From NCBI GenBank assembly GCA_022791455.1, contig JAAVZC010000001.1:186001-250000 (forward strand): a DNA stretch of 64,000 bases. The letters run 5' to 3'. Source of the DNA: Eggerthellaceae bacterium (GTDB lineage Bacteria; Actinomycetota; Coriobacteriia; Coriobacteriales; Eggerthellaceae). This document shows positions 15,705 to 24,043 of the stretch, piece by piece. The notes under the pieces were generated by a model. It saw nothing but the letters and a program-made list of their open reading frames with translations, was not told the DNA's origin and ran no database searches. Made by a program: the position numbers and the translations under genes. How positions within the stretch are numbered: position 1 is the first letter of the stretch; each line of letters opens with the position of its first letter.

Positions 15705-17441
15705 TTAGTCTTCCTTGCGCATTTTGCGGGTGGCCACGACGGCGGTGGCTGCGGCGGCCAGGGCCAGTGCGCCTACGCCGGCCAGCAGCGGGGTGCTGTC
15801 ATCGGCGGTGCGGGGGAAGGAGCGGCTGCCGGACGTGCTGGCGCGGTAGGTGCTGCCGGTGCCGGAGCGATAGGCGCTCGTGCTGCTCGTGCCGTTGGTG
15901 CCGCCGTTGTGGGCGGTAGTCGCAGCGTCTTTGTCGGCGTCGGCATCGGCGTCCGCGGCGTTGCCGTCCTGGTCGTCTCCCGCTTGGGCATCCTTGTCCG
16001 CTTCCCCGTCGTCGGGGTCGGTGGCCTGGTCACCGTCGCCGGCGTGGTGGCTCGGGTCGTTGCCGTCGTCGGGGTCGGTGGGCTCAGTTGCCTTCGGCGC
16101 AACGGTGAAGGGGGCGTTCGGGTCCTCCTGGGTTTCCTTGGAAACGTAGTCGGCGGGCACGTAGTCCTGCATGTCCTTGTTCCAATGGCCGCCGGTGACC
16201 GTCACCTTGGTGGGGGAGTCGGCCGGCGCGGCAGAGGCGTCGTCGGTGACGGAGCCCTCAAGGTTGTAGGTGACGGCGGTGGCGTCGACGGCGTTGGACT
16301 TCCCGTTCACGGTGGCCAGGATGCTGTTGGTGCCGGTGGCGTTCACCATGCTGCCTTCGCCGAAGGTCACCTTGTTGTCGTGGGCAACGGTGGTGTCATC
16401 GCCGTAGCTGCTGTAGAGCACCACCGCTTGCGGGGCGGAAGCGGCGCCGGTTTCGCTGTTGGACTGCGCCTCCACGGTGGAGCCCGTCACGTTCACCTTC
16501 ACGTTGGAGCACTCTTGGATGACGATGGTGCCGAACTCGTTGGTGGGCCCGGGAATGCCCTTGCTGGAGAGCTTCGAGCCGTCCTCGATGTTCACCACGG
16601 AGTTGCTGGAGCCGGTGGAGTAATCGGGGCCCTTCATGTACAGGGCGGCGTAGCCGGAAACGTCGGAGTCGGCGATGGTGAGGTTCACCGGGTTGAAGGT
16701 GATGATGCCGTAGCCGGCCTCGGAAGCGGTAATGGTGCAGCCGTCGAAGGAGATGTCGGTGGTCTGCGGCGTGTTGGCGCCCACGGTGACCACCTGCGTG
16801 TTGCCGGTGCCCGTGGTGGCAAGCGTGGCGTCCTCGCACTTCACCGTCTTGTAGCCGGCGCGCAGCGAAAGGGTGCGGCCGAGGCTGTCGGGGTTGGTGA
16901 TGGTGATGTTGCGGATGACGAAGTTGACCGTTGCGGCCTCGTCATCGCCGCCGAGCAGGTACACGCCGTTTTTGTGGACGGTCAGGGTGTGGCCGTTGCC
17001 GTCGAGCGTGATGCCCTTGGTAATGAGCAGGGAGATGTTGGCCCCTTGCTCGTTGTAGGCGGGCAGGTCGGCGTCGGCCAGCAGGTTCACGGTGGAGCCT
17101 TCCGGTGCTGCCGCTACGGCGTCTTTCAGGCTGGGGTAGCTGGTGGTGCCGCTGTCGGTGACCACTTCTGCCACCGGCTGGGCGGCGTCTGCTTGGGCGG
17201 CCGGTGCGGCGGCTTCGTCGGCGACGGAAGATTGCGGCGAAGGGGTGGCGCTTGCGGCGGGGTCCTCGCCCGTTCCGCCTGCTTCGCTCGCGGGCTCGTC
17301 CGCTACGGGCTTCATCACTTCCAGCGGGGCGGGCGCCTCTTCGGCCCGCGCGCTGTCAAGGGAAATCAGCGGCACGCCCAAAAACGCCAGGAACACCGAC
17401 GCGGCCACCGCCACGAACTTCTTCGTTACGCTCATGCTCAT
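15705..17441 (-). CDS. Secreted surface protein with beta-helix-like repeats and a variant sortase signal
   Basis: ATG at 17441 is six bases after AAGGAG; ATG codons at 17444 and 17435 are alternatives. The 578-aa product starts with a Sec signal (KKFVAVAASVFLAFLGVPL...ARAEE) and an Ala/Pro/Glu-rich stretch. A middle part of short repeated strands follows (ITKGITLDGNGHTLTV, VNFVIRNITITNP, NLTIADSDVSGYAALY), as in right-handed beta-helix or pectate-lyase-like proteins. Then come a Thr/Asp/Gly-rich linker with PDDG repeats and a tail SFPRTADD, a hydrophobic helix and RKMRKED. That tail has sortase-signal architecture, with FPRTA in place of LPxTG. It is probably a wall-attached adhesin; no binding partner can be named. 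Confidence 0.82.
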   Translation of the reverse strand: MSMSVTKKFVAVAASVFLAFLGVPLISLDSARAEEAPAPLEVMKPVADEPASEAGGTGEDPAASATPSPQSSVADEAAAPAAQADAAQPVAEVVTDSGTTSYPSLKDAVAAAPEGSTVNLLADADLPAYNEQGANISLLITKGITLDGNGHTLTVHKNGVYLLGGDDEAATVNFVIRNITITNPDSLGRTLSLRAGYKTVKCEDATLATTGTGNTQVVTVGANTPQTTDISFDGCTITASEAGYGIITFNPVNLTIADSDVSGYAALYMKGPDYSTGSSNSVVNIEDGSKLSSKGIPGPTNEFGTIVIQECSNVKVNVTGSTVEAQSNSETGAASAPQAVVLYSSYGDDTTVAHDNKVTFGEGSMVNATGTNSILATVNGKSNAVDATAVTYNLEGSVTDDASAAPADSPTKVTVTGGHWNKDMQDYVPADYVSKETQEDPNAPFTVAPKATEPTDPDDGNDPSHHAGDGDQATDPDDGEADKDAQAGDDQDGNAADADADADKDAATTAHNGGTNGTSSTSAYRSGTGSTYRASTSGSRSFPRTADDSTPLLAGVGALALAAAATAVVATRKMRKED

Positions 17442-17628
17442 CATGCTCTCCTTCGCCAAACGGTCTTTGCTATGAACCATCTTCGGTCGAAAGAGGGGGC
17501 GGCGGCCGCGGTAGCGGCCAGTTCTTACGGAACCGAATCCCCTATGAAAAGTTGCGTTTCTGCCCTGCAACCGGCGAGAAATGCCGTAGTTTATTCCCTG
17601 TAAGAATCAGGTGGAGAAAGGAGTGGCC

Positions 17629-18042
17629 ATGGGCGATTTCTCGGAGCGGGTGTACGCGGTGGTGCGACAGATTCCGAAAGGCAAAGTGGCCAGCTACGGG
17701 CAAGTGGGGGCGCTCATTGGTGCGCCGCGGGCGGCCCGGTACGTGGGATATGCGCTGCATGGCAATCCCAAGCCAGGAACCGATGAGGGGTGCGTGCCCT
17801 GCCATCGCGTGGTGTTCAAGGACGGCCGCATGGCCACCGGCTTTGCCTTCGGCGGCCCCGACGAGCAGCGCAAGATGCTGGCGGCGGAAGGGGTGTCCTT
17901 CGACGAAGAGGGCCGCGTGCTCATGGCGCGCTTCCAGTGGGATGGCCGCCCGCAGAGCGAAGACGACGGCGATGGCCCCACCGCGCCCCCGCCCGACTTC
18001 GACTGGAAAGCCGAGCTGGATGAGACAAAGGGACACTCCTAA
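17629..18042 (+). CDS. Methylated-DNA--cysteine S-methyltransferase domain protein
   Basis: A 137-aa single-domain protein. GTG at 17611 is open too, but AAAGGAG stands five bases before ATG 17629. It contains the wHTH block FSERVYAVVRQIPKGKVASY, GQVGALIG, and the active site VPCHRVV at about residue 60. The Cys is present, so it can accept a methyl group, unlike Trp-containing alkyltransferase-like proteins. The O6-alkylguanine-repair family usually has an N-terminal domain that is absent here. The Pro/Asp-rich C-terminus ends ETKGHS, which is encoded by the inserted 29-bp GAGACA element that also provides the TAA stop, so the original end was probably different. Confidence 0.87.
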   Translation: MGDFSERVYAVVRQIPKGKVASYGQVGALIGAPRAARYVGYALHGNPKPGTDEGCVPCHRVVFKDGRMATGFAFGGPDEQRKMLAAEGVSFDEEGRVLMARFQWDGRPQSEDDGDGPTAPPPDFDWKAELDETKGHS

Positions 18043-18049
18043 TGTCTCA
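18021..18049. repeat. 29-bp GAGACA palindromic element, copy 2 (inverted)
   Basis: Exact reverse complement of the copies at 865-897 and 18091-18119. It overlaps the last codons and stop of the methyltransferase gene. Confidence 0.85.
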
Positions 18050-18090
18050 TTTCACGCAACCGCTTCAATCTTGAGGGGGGCTTTCGGAAA

Positions 18091-18119
18091 TGAGACATTA
18101 GGAGTGTCCCTTTGTCTCA
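18091..18119. repeat. 29-bp GAGACA palindromic element, copy 3
   Basis: Identical to copy 1. Its right end provides the TGA stop (18117-18119) of the minus-strand 27-aa ORF. With copy 2 it forms an inverted pair 41 bp apart. Confidence 0.85.
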
Positions 18120-18200
18120 CACGAGCGTGGTGGCGATGCAGCCGAGCATGGCGGCGCAGAAAGCGGAAATGGCGAAGCCGCCGATTGCGAATGCCAACAT
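18117..18200 (-). CDS. Candidate 27-aa hydrophobic small protein
   Basis: ATG at 18200 is preceded by a near-ideal Shine-Dalgarno AAGGAGGT six bases upstream. The peptide starts MLAFAIGGFAISAFCAAMLG and ends CIATTLV, almost wholly hydrophobic, so it is one possible transmembrane segment with two Cys. It is followed directly by the 29-bp element. No family is recognised. Small single-helix proteins of this kind can be regulatory subunits of membrane complexes or toxin peptides; which applies is unknown. The strength of the ribosome site is the main reason to believe it. Confidence 0.55.
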   Translation of the reverse strand: MLAFAIGGFAISAFCAAMLGCIATTLV

Positions 18201-18228
18201 GGTGACCTCCTTCAGGTGAAATCTTCAT

Positions 18229-18245
18229 GCTGCCATCATGGCAGC
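18229..18245. promoter_or_regulatory. Perfect palindrome upstream of the 27-aa ORF
   Basis: GCTGCCAT-C-ATGGCAGC, 8-bp arms around one base, 18 bp upstream of the Shine-Dalgarno sequence. A regulator site or leader hairpin. Confidence 0.5.
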
Positions 18246-18287
18246 CCCACCTTACAGTCACACTGCGCGGGAATTACAATGCTGTAA

Positions 18288-18320
18288 GCCGACGCCCGCC
18301 TATAGAAGGCGGGCGTCGGC
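18288..18320 (-). terminator. Terminator hairpin of the module 2 operon
   Basis: Perfect 13-bp stem GCCGACGCCCGCC (18288-18300) with GGCGGGCGTCGGC (18308-18320), loop TATAGAA, 45 bp after the NrfD stop. It lacks a T-tract, so it may act with Rho or protect the mRNA end. Confidence 0.65.
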
Positions 18321-18364
18321 ATGAAGGGAGGGGAGGCGCTGGTGTTCAGGCCTCTGCGGATTGT

Positions 18365-19570
18365 TTAGTGGGACTTCTCGTTCGGCTTCAAATCCAGCAG
18401 CTTGATTCCCAGCAAGAAGATCATGACGCCCAGCGCCAGCACGCCGGCAAAGACAATCAGCTCAAGTGCAGTGGGGGCGTACACCATGCCGCTGAACGCC
18501 TGGGCAAGTGTGCCCTCGAAGTTGGGTACGGCGTGGCTGGTGAGAGAGAAGGCATCCGAGATGTTGGGGATCTGGAAGCCACCGGCAATCAGCTGGACGC
18601 GTTTGCAGAAGATGCCGACCATGGCCATTACGGCGGCGGCAATCATGAATCCGTCGCGGCGCAGCTGCGGCACGAAGCAGATGACGGCACATGCGGCGCA
18701 CAGGATGATCTGCGCCCAGAAGAACGGCGCGAGCGGGCCGGCCACCAGCATGTCGACAACGGCGGCACCGGAACCGGCGGGGAAGGCCTCGGTCAACAGG
18801 TCGCAGCCGAAGAAGTACAGATCTACCAGGCAGAATGCGCCCAGCATCTTGCACATGTTGTTCAGGTGCGCTTGCTCGAGCTTCAAGTAGCCCACCTTCC
18901 GCAGAATCACGCAGGCGAAGATCACCAAAGCCGTGCCGCTGACCAGGGCGGAGCACACGAACCACGGGCCCATGAGCGCCGTATTCCACAGCTCGTGGCT
19001 GGTCTGCAGGCCGATGATCCAAGCGGTCACGGTGTGCACGAGCACCGCCACTACCAGGCAGATGGCTGACACCACGCGCAGCGCGGCGTCGGAGGTCTTG
19101 CCCTTTTCGTTGCGCAGCGTCAGCGCCAGGTACACGATGGAGAGCACGAAGTAGGTGGTGATCACCAGGACGTCCCACATGAGGGGCGAGGAGAGGTTGG
19201 AATACGCGATCAGCTCCCATACGCGCAGCGGGTTGCCCAGGTCAACCAAGATCATGGCCACCGCGCAGCAGGTGCAGGCAAGAGAAGTCATGATGGCGAT
19301 TTTCGAAATACCGCCGAAGCCCTTGATGCCGAACACGCGCGGTACCGAGGAGATGATGAGGCCGCCGGCGGAAAGCCCTACGAACCACATGAAGCTGATG
19401 ATGTAGAGCCCCCAATTGTCCAGGTTGCGCATGCCGGTCTGAATAAGGCCGCCGGAAAGCTGCATCATCCAGAATCCTACGCCTACCAGGGCCAATGCGG
19501 CACAGACGGCAATGGCCACCGTCAATCCCTTGCCGCCGGGACGAGCCGGCGAAGCAACGTTACTAGTCAT
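18365..19570 (-). CDS. NrfD-like membrane subunit, module 2 (401 aa)
   Basis: About ten predicted helices, with block GLYIISFMWFVGLSAGGL near residue 50 and GFQIPNISDAF near 315. It is closely similar along its whole length to the NrfD at 41713 (for example SSPLMWDVLVITTYFVLS versus GSPLMWDIIVLGTYLILS), so the two modules are paralogous. Its role is quinol oxidation and electron delivery to the adjacent ferredoxin. It has an N-terminal cytoplasmic stretch with a basic GGKG turn. It is the last gene of its operon, 12 bp after the ferredoxin, with a hairpin downstream. Confidence 0.9.
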   Translation of the reverse strand: MTSNVASPARPGGKGLTVAIAVCAALALVGVGFWMMQLSGGLIQTGMRNLDNWGLYIISFMWFVGLSAGGLIISSVPRVFGIKGFGGISKIAIMTSLACTCCAVAMILVDLGNPLRVWELIAYSNLSSPLMWDVLVITTYFVLSIVYLALTLRNEKGKTSDAALRVVSAICLVVAVLVHTVTAWIIGLQTSHELWNTALMGPWFVCSALVSGTALVIFACVILRKVGYLKLEQAHLNNMCKMLGAFCLVDLYFFGCDLLTEAFPAGSGAAVVDMLVAGPLAPFFWAQIILCAACAVICFVPQLRRDGFMIAAAVMAMVGIFCKRVQLIAGGFQIPNISDAFSLTSHAVPNFEGTLAQAFSGMVYAPTALELIVFAGVLALGVMIFLLGIKLLDLKPNEKSH

Positions 19571-19582
19571 GTTTCATTCCCC

Positions 19583-20209
19583 TTAAACGAGATAGTAGAC
19601 AGAAGGTTTCGTGCCCATTTCCGGCAGCAGCTGCTTGTGGGCGCGCTTCGCGATGATCTGAGATACCTCAGAAGTCGGGTCGTCCAAATCTCCCCAGAAG
19701 CGGGCGCCGGCGCGGCAGATGTCCACGCAGGCGGGGCGCTCGCCGGCATTGATGCGGTGGTAGCACATGACGCACTTCTCCACCGCGTGCTTCTCATGCG
19801 CCGGCACCGAGGCGTCGCCCACGGCGAAGTCCAGCTCGAAAACGGGCTCTTCCCAGTTGAAGGAGCGAACGCCGGTGTAGGGGCAGGCGGCCATGCACAT
19901 GCGGCAGCCCAGGCACTTGTCGTAGTCCTGGCGCACGATGCCGGTTTCCTCGTCTTTCCAGGTAGCGCCCACCGGGCACACTTTCACGCAGGCAGGGTTC
20001 TCGCAGTGCTGGCAGCTCAAGGTGTAATAGTCCAGGTACAGGCTGCCGTTGCTGTCGGCACCGGCGGTGAACTCCTCTTCGCCGCCCACGGTCATAGCGC
20101 GGTTCCACCAAATTTCGTTGGGCAGGTTGTTCTCGACTTTGCAAGTGAGCGAGCAGTTGTTGCACCCCACGCAGCGCACCGTGTCGATGGCGAATCCGTA
20201 GCGAGCCAT
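19583..20209 (-). CDS. DmsB-like 4Fe-4S subunit, module 2
   Basis: A 208-aa ferredoxin. Groups CVGCNNCSLTC (~13), CQHCENPACVKVC (~67), CLGCRMCMAAC (~97) and CVMC...CVDIC (~140-160) predict four [4Fe-4S] clusters. It is very similar to the protein at 43056 (shared FNWEEP, HAVEKC and GTKPSVYYLV ends). Its ATG overlaps the TAA of the catalytic gene (TAATG), a sign of translational coupling and equimolar synthesis. Confidence 0.92.
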   Translation of the reverse strand: MARYGFAIDTVRCVGCNNCSLTCKVENNLPNEIWWNRAMTVGGEEEFTAGADSNGSLYLDYYTLSCQHCENPACVKVCPVGATWKDEETGIVRQDYDKCLGCRMCMAACPYTGVRSFNWEEPVFELDFAVGDASVPAHEKHAVEKCVMCYHRINAGERPACVDICRAGARFWGDLDDPTSEVSQIIAKRAHKQLLPEMGTKPSVYYLV

Positions 20210-22773
20210 TACAGCTCACCTCCTTCCGTGGTCAGCGGCGCGTTCTGCGCATCGGTTCCGTCCCACTTCTCCACCTGGCACAGGTAGTCGTAGAAGCAGT
20301 TGTTTGCGGTCACGAGGTCGGTTTGCGCAGAGGTGAGCGCCTGATGGTGGCCGGAAACGTAGTCGTCGGCCTGGAAGCCGTGGGGCATGAGCACCGTGTC
20401 TTTGCGGATGCCCTTGGTGGTGACGCACTTCAGCACCACGTGCCCGCGGTCGTTGAACACCTTCACCAGGTCGCCCTGGGCAATGCCACGCTCGGCGGCC
20501 GCATCTTCGTGCACCCACACGTAGGGCTCGCGCAGCTCGTCAAGCCAGCGGATGCCGTTGAACATGGTGTGGCCGGCGTAGTTGTCGTGCCAGCTGACGG
20601 AATAGAACGGGTACTGCGCCTTGAGGGGGTTCTCCTCGTAGGATTCGAAGCATTTCTCGTACATAGGCAGCTTGTAGGAGGCGGGAATCTCCTGGCCGTG
20701 GTTGCAGCGGGGAATAATATTCTCCATGTAGAACTGGGTGCGTCCGGTGGGGTTGTATTCTGCCAGCGTGAAGCAGAAGTTGCCGCCGCCGTTGTGGAAG
20801 ATGCCCTCGTTGCTCATGAGCGAATCGTAGTCGCGCTGCTTCTCGCGGTTCTCGTCGGTGTCGAGCGCGGTGCGCAGGTATTCCTCCACGGTCTTGGTGT
20901 ACACGCCGGTGTGCCCCATGGCCTCGAGGATGCCGCGGTAGATGTCCAGGTCGTTGCGCGCCTCGCCGAGCGGTTCCATGCAAGCCTCTTGCAGGCAGGT
21001 GCCGCCGGGGGCGCTGAACAGGTCGGTGGTCTCGTAGGTGCTCGCGGCCGGCAGCACAATGTCGGAGTAGAGGCAGGTGTCAGTGAACATCCAGTCGGCG
21101 GTCACCACGAAGCCGATTTCCTCGAAGGCCTCGATCATGGCGGTGCGGCCGGAGTCGCTGGCCAGCGGGTTGCTGTTCACCACGTACAGCGCCTTGATGG
21201 GCCAATCTTTGCCACCCCACGTGCCGCTGAGCGCAATCTCGGGAAGGTGCTGCGTGCCGATGGCCTCGATGGGCAGGGCGTCTGGCACGGTGAGGTCTTC
21301 CATGTTAAGGGTGGCGTTCACGCCGGTCACGTTCATGCCGCCCTGGGTGTACTGATTGATGGAGGCGCCGGGCTTGTTGATGTTGCCGGTGATGGAGGCC
21401 ATGAGCGCCAGGTTCTTGAAGTTGTGCCAAGAGTTGCCGTGGTGGGCTAGACCCTCGTAGGTGCACACGCTGGCGGCGTTGGCGGTGCAGTAGTCCTGTG
21501 CTAGCTGGGTGATCAGCGCCAGGTCCACGTCGCACTCCTGGGCGGCCTTCTCCAGCGTCCATTCGGAAATGGCGTCGCGGGTGGCCTTCCAAACGGTGCG
21601 CACCTTGATGGTCTCGCCGGAGGCGGTGGTCACTTCGCCCTCCCAGTCGGTAGCGGGATTGGCCACCGCGTAGCTCGAGCCCACCGCGGAAGCGGCCGGG
21701 TCCCATACGCAGGCGGGGTTGATGGGCACTTCCATGTCCACCTGGGCGTAGTACATCATGTACGGCGCAAGCCCCATATCCGCGTGGGTGAGGTAGCTGC
21801 CGTCCTCCTTGATGAGCAGCGGCGCGTTCGACTTGTTGGCGAAGTAGTCCTCGTCCACCAGGCCGTTGTCCCACGCATAGTTGGCGATGGCCAGCATGAG
21901 CGCGCCGTCGGTGCCGGGGCGCATGGGAATCCACACGTCGGCAAATGACGCGGAGCGGCTGTAGCGGGGGTCCAGGCAGTAGATCTTCGCACCCTGTTCT
22001 TTGGCCTGCACGATGTAAGGCCAATAGGAGCGGCATGCATCGGTGGGGTTGCAGCCCCAGATGAGGATGAGGTCGGAATTAACGAAGTCGTTGGCGGTGT
22101 GCCAGGTTTGGGAAAGGCCGCTCGTATTCTGCATGTACAGCTGGCCCACGTCGGAACCGGTTTCGAACAGGGTGCAGCCCAGCGTCTGCACGGCGCGCTC
22201 GAACCCCACCCCGTAGGTGCCGGGGGTGTGGCCCTGCGTGAGGGTGGTGTACACGTGGCCGGTGCCGGTGATCCAATTCTTGGAACCGAACCCCGTGCAG
22301 AAGGCCACGGCGCTGTTGCCGTACTGCGATTGCACGCTGCTGAACTGGTCGGCCACGGTCTTGAGCGCTTCGTCCCAAGAGATGATCTCCCATTGGTTGG
22401 CGCCGCGGGCGCTGCCTTCGGCACGCTTCATGGGGTGCAGCAGGCGTCGCGGGGTGTAGGCGCGCTGCGGAGCGGTGATGCCGCGCACGCAGCCTTCGCG
22501 GGTACCAATGTTTTCCAGCGGCACGTCCTCGGGACGCGCCTGTACCAGATGGCCGTCGCGCACGCGGAACTTCAGCGCGCAGCTGCCGCCGCAGTTGCCG
22601 CGGCAGTTGCCGTGCACCCACTTCTCGGCAGCCGCGCCCTCCTCGGCGGCCTGGGCGGCGGTGGCGGCAAGCGTGGCGCCTGCACCCGCCCCCACCACGG
22701 CCACGCAGGCGGCGGCAGTGGTTCCCAAGAAACTGCGCCGGCTAATCGCGGGTTTCAGAGCATCTTCCTTCAT
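20209..22773 (-). CDS. Tat-exported molybdopterin oxidoreductase, module 2
   Basis: An 854-aa catalytic subunit. The Tat signal ISRRSFLGTTAAACVAVVGA is followed by the cluster motif CRGNCGGSCALK and distal EGCVRG. Family blocks include GANQWEIISWDEALKTVADQ, VWIPMRPGTDGALMLAIA and a C-terminal GYTLV-type cofactor segment (HGFQADDYVSGHHQAL). In the Mo-ligand region GCNPTDACRSYW keeps a serine at the DmsA-like offset. A LysR gene lies 190 bp upstream on the same strand. The ending (NNCFYDYLCQVEKWDG) resembles that of the 43683 enzyme (NDNYFDCLCEVEKYEE), so the two are paralogs. Substrate unknown. Confidence 0.9.
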   Translation of the reverse strand: MKEDALKPAISRRSFLGTTAAACVAVVGAGAGATLAATAAQAAEEGAAAEKWVHGNCRGNCGGSCALKFRVRDGHLVQARPEDVPLENIGTREGCVRGITAPQRAYTPRRLLHPMKRAEGSARGANQWEIISWDEALKTVADQFSSVQSQYGNSAVAFCTGFGSKNWITGTGHVYTTLTQGHTPGTYGVGFERAVQTLGCTLFETGSDVGQLYMQNTSGLSQTWHTANDFVNSDLILIWGCNPTDACRSYWPYIVQAKEQGAKIYCLDPRYSRSASFADVWIPMRPGTDGALMLAIANYAWDNGLVDEDYFANKSNAPLLIKEDGSYLTHADMGLAPYMMYYAQVDMEVPINPACVWDPAASAVGSSYAVANPATDWEGEVTTASGETIKVRTVWKATRDAISEWTLEKAAQECDVDLALITQLAQDYCTANAASVCTYEGLAHHGNSWHNFKNLALMASITGNINKPGASINQYTQGGMNVTGVNATLNMEDLTVPDALPIEAIGTQHLPEIALSGTWGGKDWPIKALYVVNSNPLASDSGRTAMIEAFEEIGFVVTADWMFTDTCLYSDIVLPAASTYETTDLFSAPGGTCLQEACMEPLGEARNDLDIYRGILEAMGHTGVYTKTVEEYLRTALDTDENREKQRDYDSLMSNEGIFHNGGGNFCFTLAEYNPTGRTQFYMENIIPRCNHGQEIPASYKLPMYEKCFESYEENPLKAQYPFYSVSWHDNYAGHTMFNGIRWLDELREPYVWVHEDAAAERGIAQGDLVKVFNDRGHVVLKCVTTKGIRKDTVLMPHGFQADDYVSGHHQALTSAQTDLVTANNCFYDYLCQVEKWDGTDAQNAPLTTEGGEL

Positions 22774-22817
22774 ACTCTCCTCCTTCTCTGTCCGGTCCCA
22801 TACCGAACTTGCGAAGG

Positions 22818-22847
22818 ATTGTAGAAAGGGGGGAGGAAGGCCTTCAA
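22818..22847 (-). promoter_or_regulatory. Promoter of the module 2 operon
   Basis: Minus strand TTGAAG (22842-22847), 18 nt, TACAAT (22818-22823), 45 bp before the ATG. Confidence 0.5.
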
Positions 22848-22856
22848 GGGAAAAGC

Positions 22857-22869
22857 CTATTGGAAATAG
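22857..22869. promoter_or_regulatory. LysR-type operator candidate
   Basis: CTATT-GGA-AATAG is a perfect 5-bp dyad just upstream of the proposed -35 of the module 2 promoter. Short dyads at this position are typical LysR recognition sites, and the LysR gene is adjacent. Confidence 0.45.
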
Positions 22870-22962
22870 TTCCCTGAGTAATGCATATTTTTCTTGCGGT
22901 ATCCGGGAAGTGTGCTTCGCCTATCGAAAAGATTGATGGGGGTATCGGAAAACCCTATGGCC

Positions 22963-23883
22963 TCAGGATTCCTGGGACTCGTGCAGGAAATCGAGCACCT
23001 TCTGCAGGATGGGCCTTATGTTGTCCGGCAGATAGCCCAGATAGGCCTCGTCGCGGGCGTCCTCTTCGTCGATCTCGATGAACACCCGATCGGAATTGGT
23101 GAAAAAGATGGGGTATTTGGAGAAGGTCTCGTCGATGATAAAGATGACGTCGCTGCGGGGGTCGAACATGCTGAGCGAGTGGGTGTAGCGATCTTCCATG
23201 GGGGCGCAGGGAATGCCGTGGGATTCCACGATGCGGGCAAAGCCTTCGTCGGTGAACAGGTGGATTTTCTTCTCGCCTTGGGTGTCACCGGTCATTTTTT
23301 GCAAATCATCCCAGGTGACAGAAGACCTGCTGGCAAGTGGATGGTCTTTCGGCGCCCAGAGCACCATGCGGTTCGAGACCAGGCGCGGAAGCCGTTCGAA
23401 CACCACGCCTGCTTCCACATCGCTCTCTTTAGGAGCATAGGCCTGCACGATGCAGTCAAGCTCGCCCGTGGCGAGGGCTTCGTGGGCGGTGGGATACTCG
23501 CCGGGAATACGGTTGATAGAGCCCTTCGTGTAATAGGTGCGGACGAATTTCCCTAAGAATCCAAACGCGTTCTGGTGGCAGGCGGACATGTCGTAATCGT
23601 AGGCTATGCGCAGTTCGTTGTAGCCCTCCTGCGCCTGCTGCACCGCTTCCACCAGATTGTCGTAGCTCTCCAGAAACGCCGTTGCCTCCTTCGCCAGCTC
23701 GCGGCCGGCCGAGGTGAGCGCCAAGGGCGTGGAGCGCACCAGCAGATTCACGCCCAGGTCCTTCTCCAGCACAACCATGTGATTGCTCAACGTGGGTTGG
23801 GACAGATGCAACTGCCGGGCCGATTCAGAGATGTTCAGCGTTTGGGCCACGTGCAGAAATTCGCGGAAATAGTCGATGTTCAT
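22963..23883 (-). CDS. LysR-family regulator next to module 2
   Basis: The start is ATG 23883, after AAGGGGGG; an upstream in-frame start lacks an RBS. Product 306 aa. HTH residues 1-60: MNIDYFREFLHVAQTLNISE, ARQLHLSQPTLSNHMVVLEK. The rest is the two-lobed effector-binding domain. LysR proteins usually activate an adjacent operon on binding a small molecule. Here the candidate target is the tandem operon starting at 22773, rather than a divergent one. The effector is unknown but may be the electron acceptor of that operon. Confidence 0.9.
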   Translation of the reverse strand: MNIDYFREFLHVAQTLNISESARQLHLSQPTLSNHMVVLEKDLGVNLLVRSTPLALTSAGRELAKEATAFLESYDNLVEAVQQAQEGYNELRIAYDYDMSACHQNAFGFLGKFVRTYYTKGSINRIPGEYPTAHEALATGELDCIVQAYAPKESDVEAGVVFERLPRLVSNRMVLWAPKDHPLASRSSVTWDDLQKMTGDTQGEKKIHLFTDEGFARIVESHGIPCAPMEDRYTHSLSMFDPRSDVIFIIDETFSKYPIFFTNSDRVFIEIDEEDARDEAYLGYLPDNIRPILQKVLDFLHESQES

Positions 23884-23929
23884 CAAGCCCCCCTTAGGCA
23901 TTGGTGCCCTACGGGCAGCATTGTAGCGT

Positions 23930-23989
23930 ATGCAACAAAGCCCCGGCCAGATGCTGCTTGCAAGGGGTGGGGTGCAGCTGGCCGGGGCT
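23930..23989 (-). terminator. Intrinsic terminator of the 27625-24044 operon
   Basis: Perfect 12-bp stem AGCCCCGGCCAG (23939-23950) with CTGGCCGGGGCT (23978-23989); TTTGTTG follows on the transcribed strand. Confidence 0.8.
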
Positions 23990-24043
23990 CGTGTTCGGGA
24001 AGTTATCTAAGGTGCGGACGTCGCATCAGGTTCGCGAGGACGT

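Noticed and set aside
15573-17603. 676-codon plus-strand frame opposite the surface protein
   Set aside because: Gly/Val-rich mirror of a repeat-containing gene. The minus-strand gene has signal peptide, anchor, RBS and terminator.
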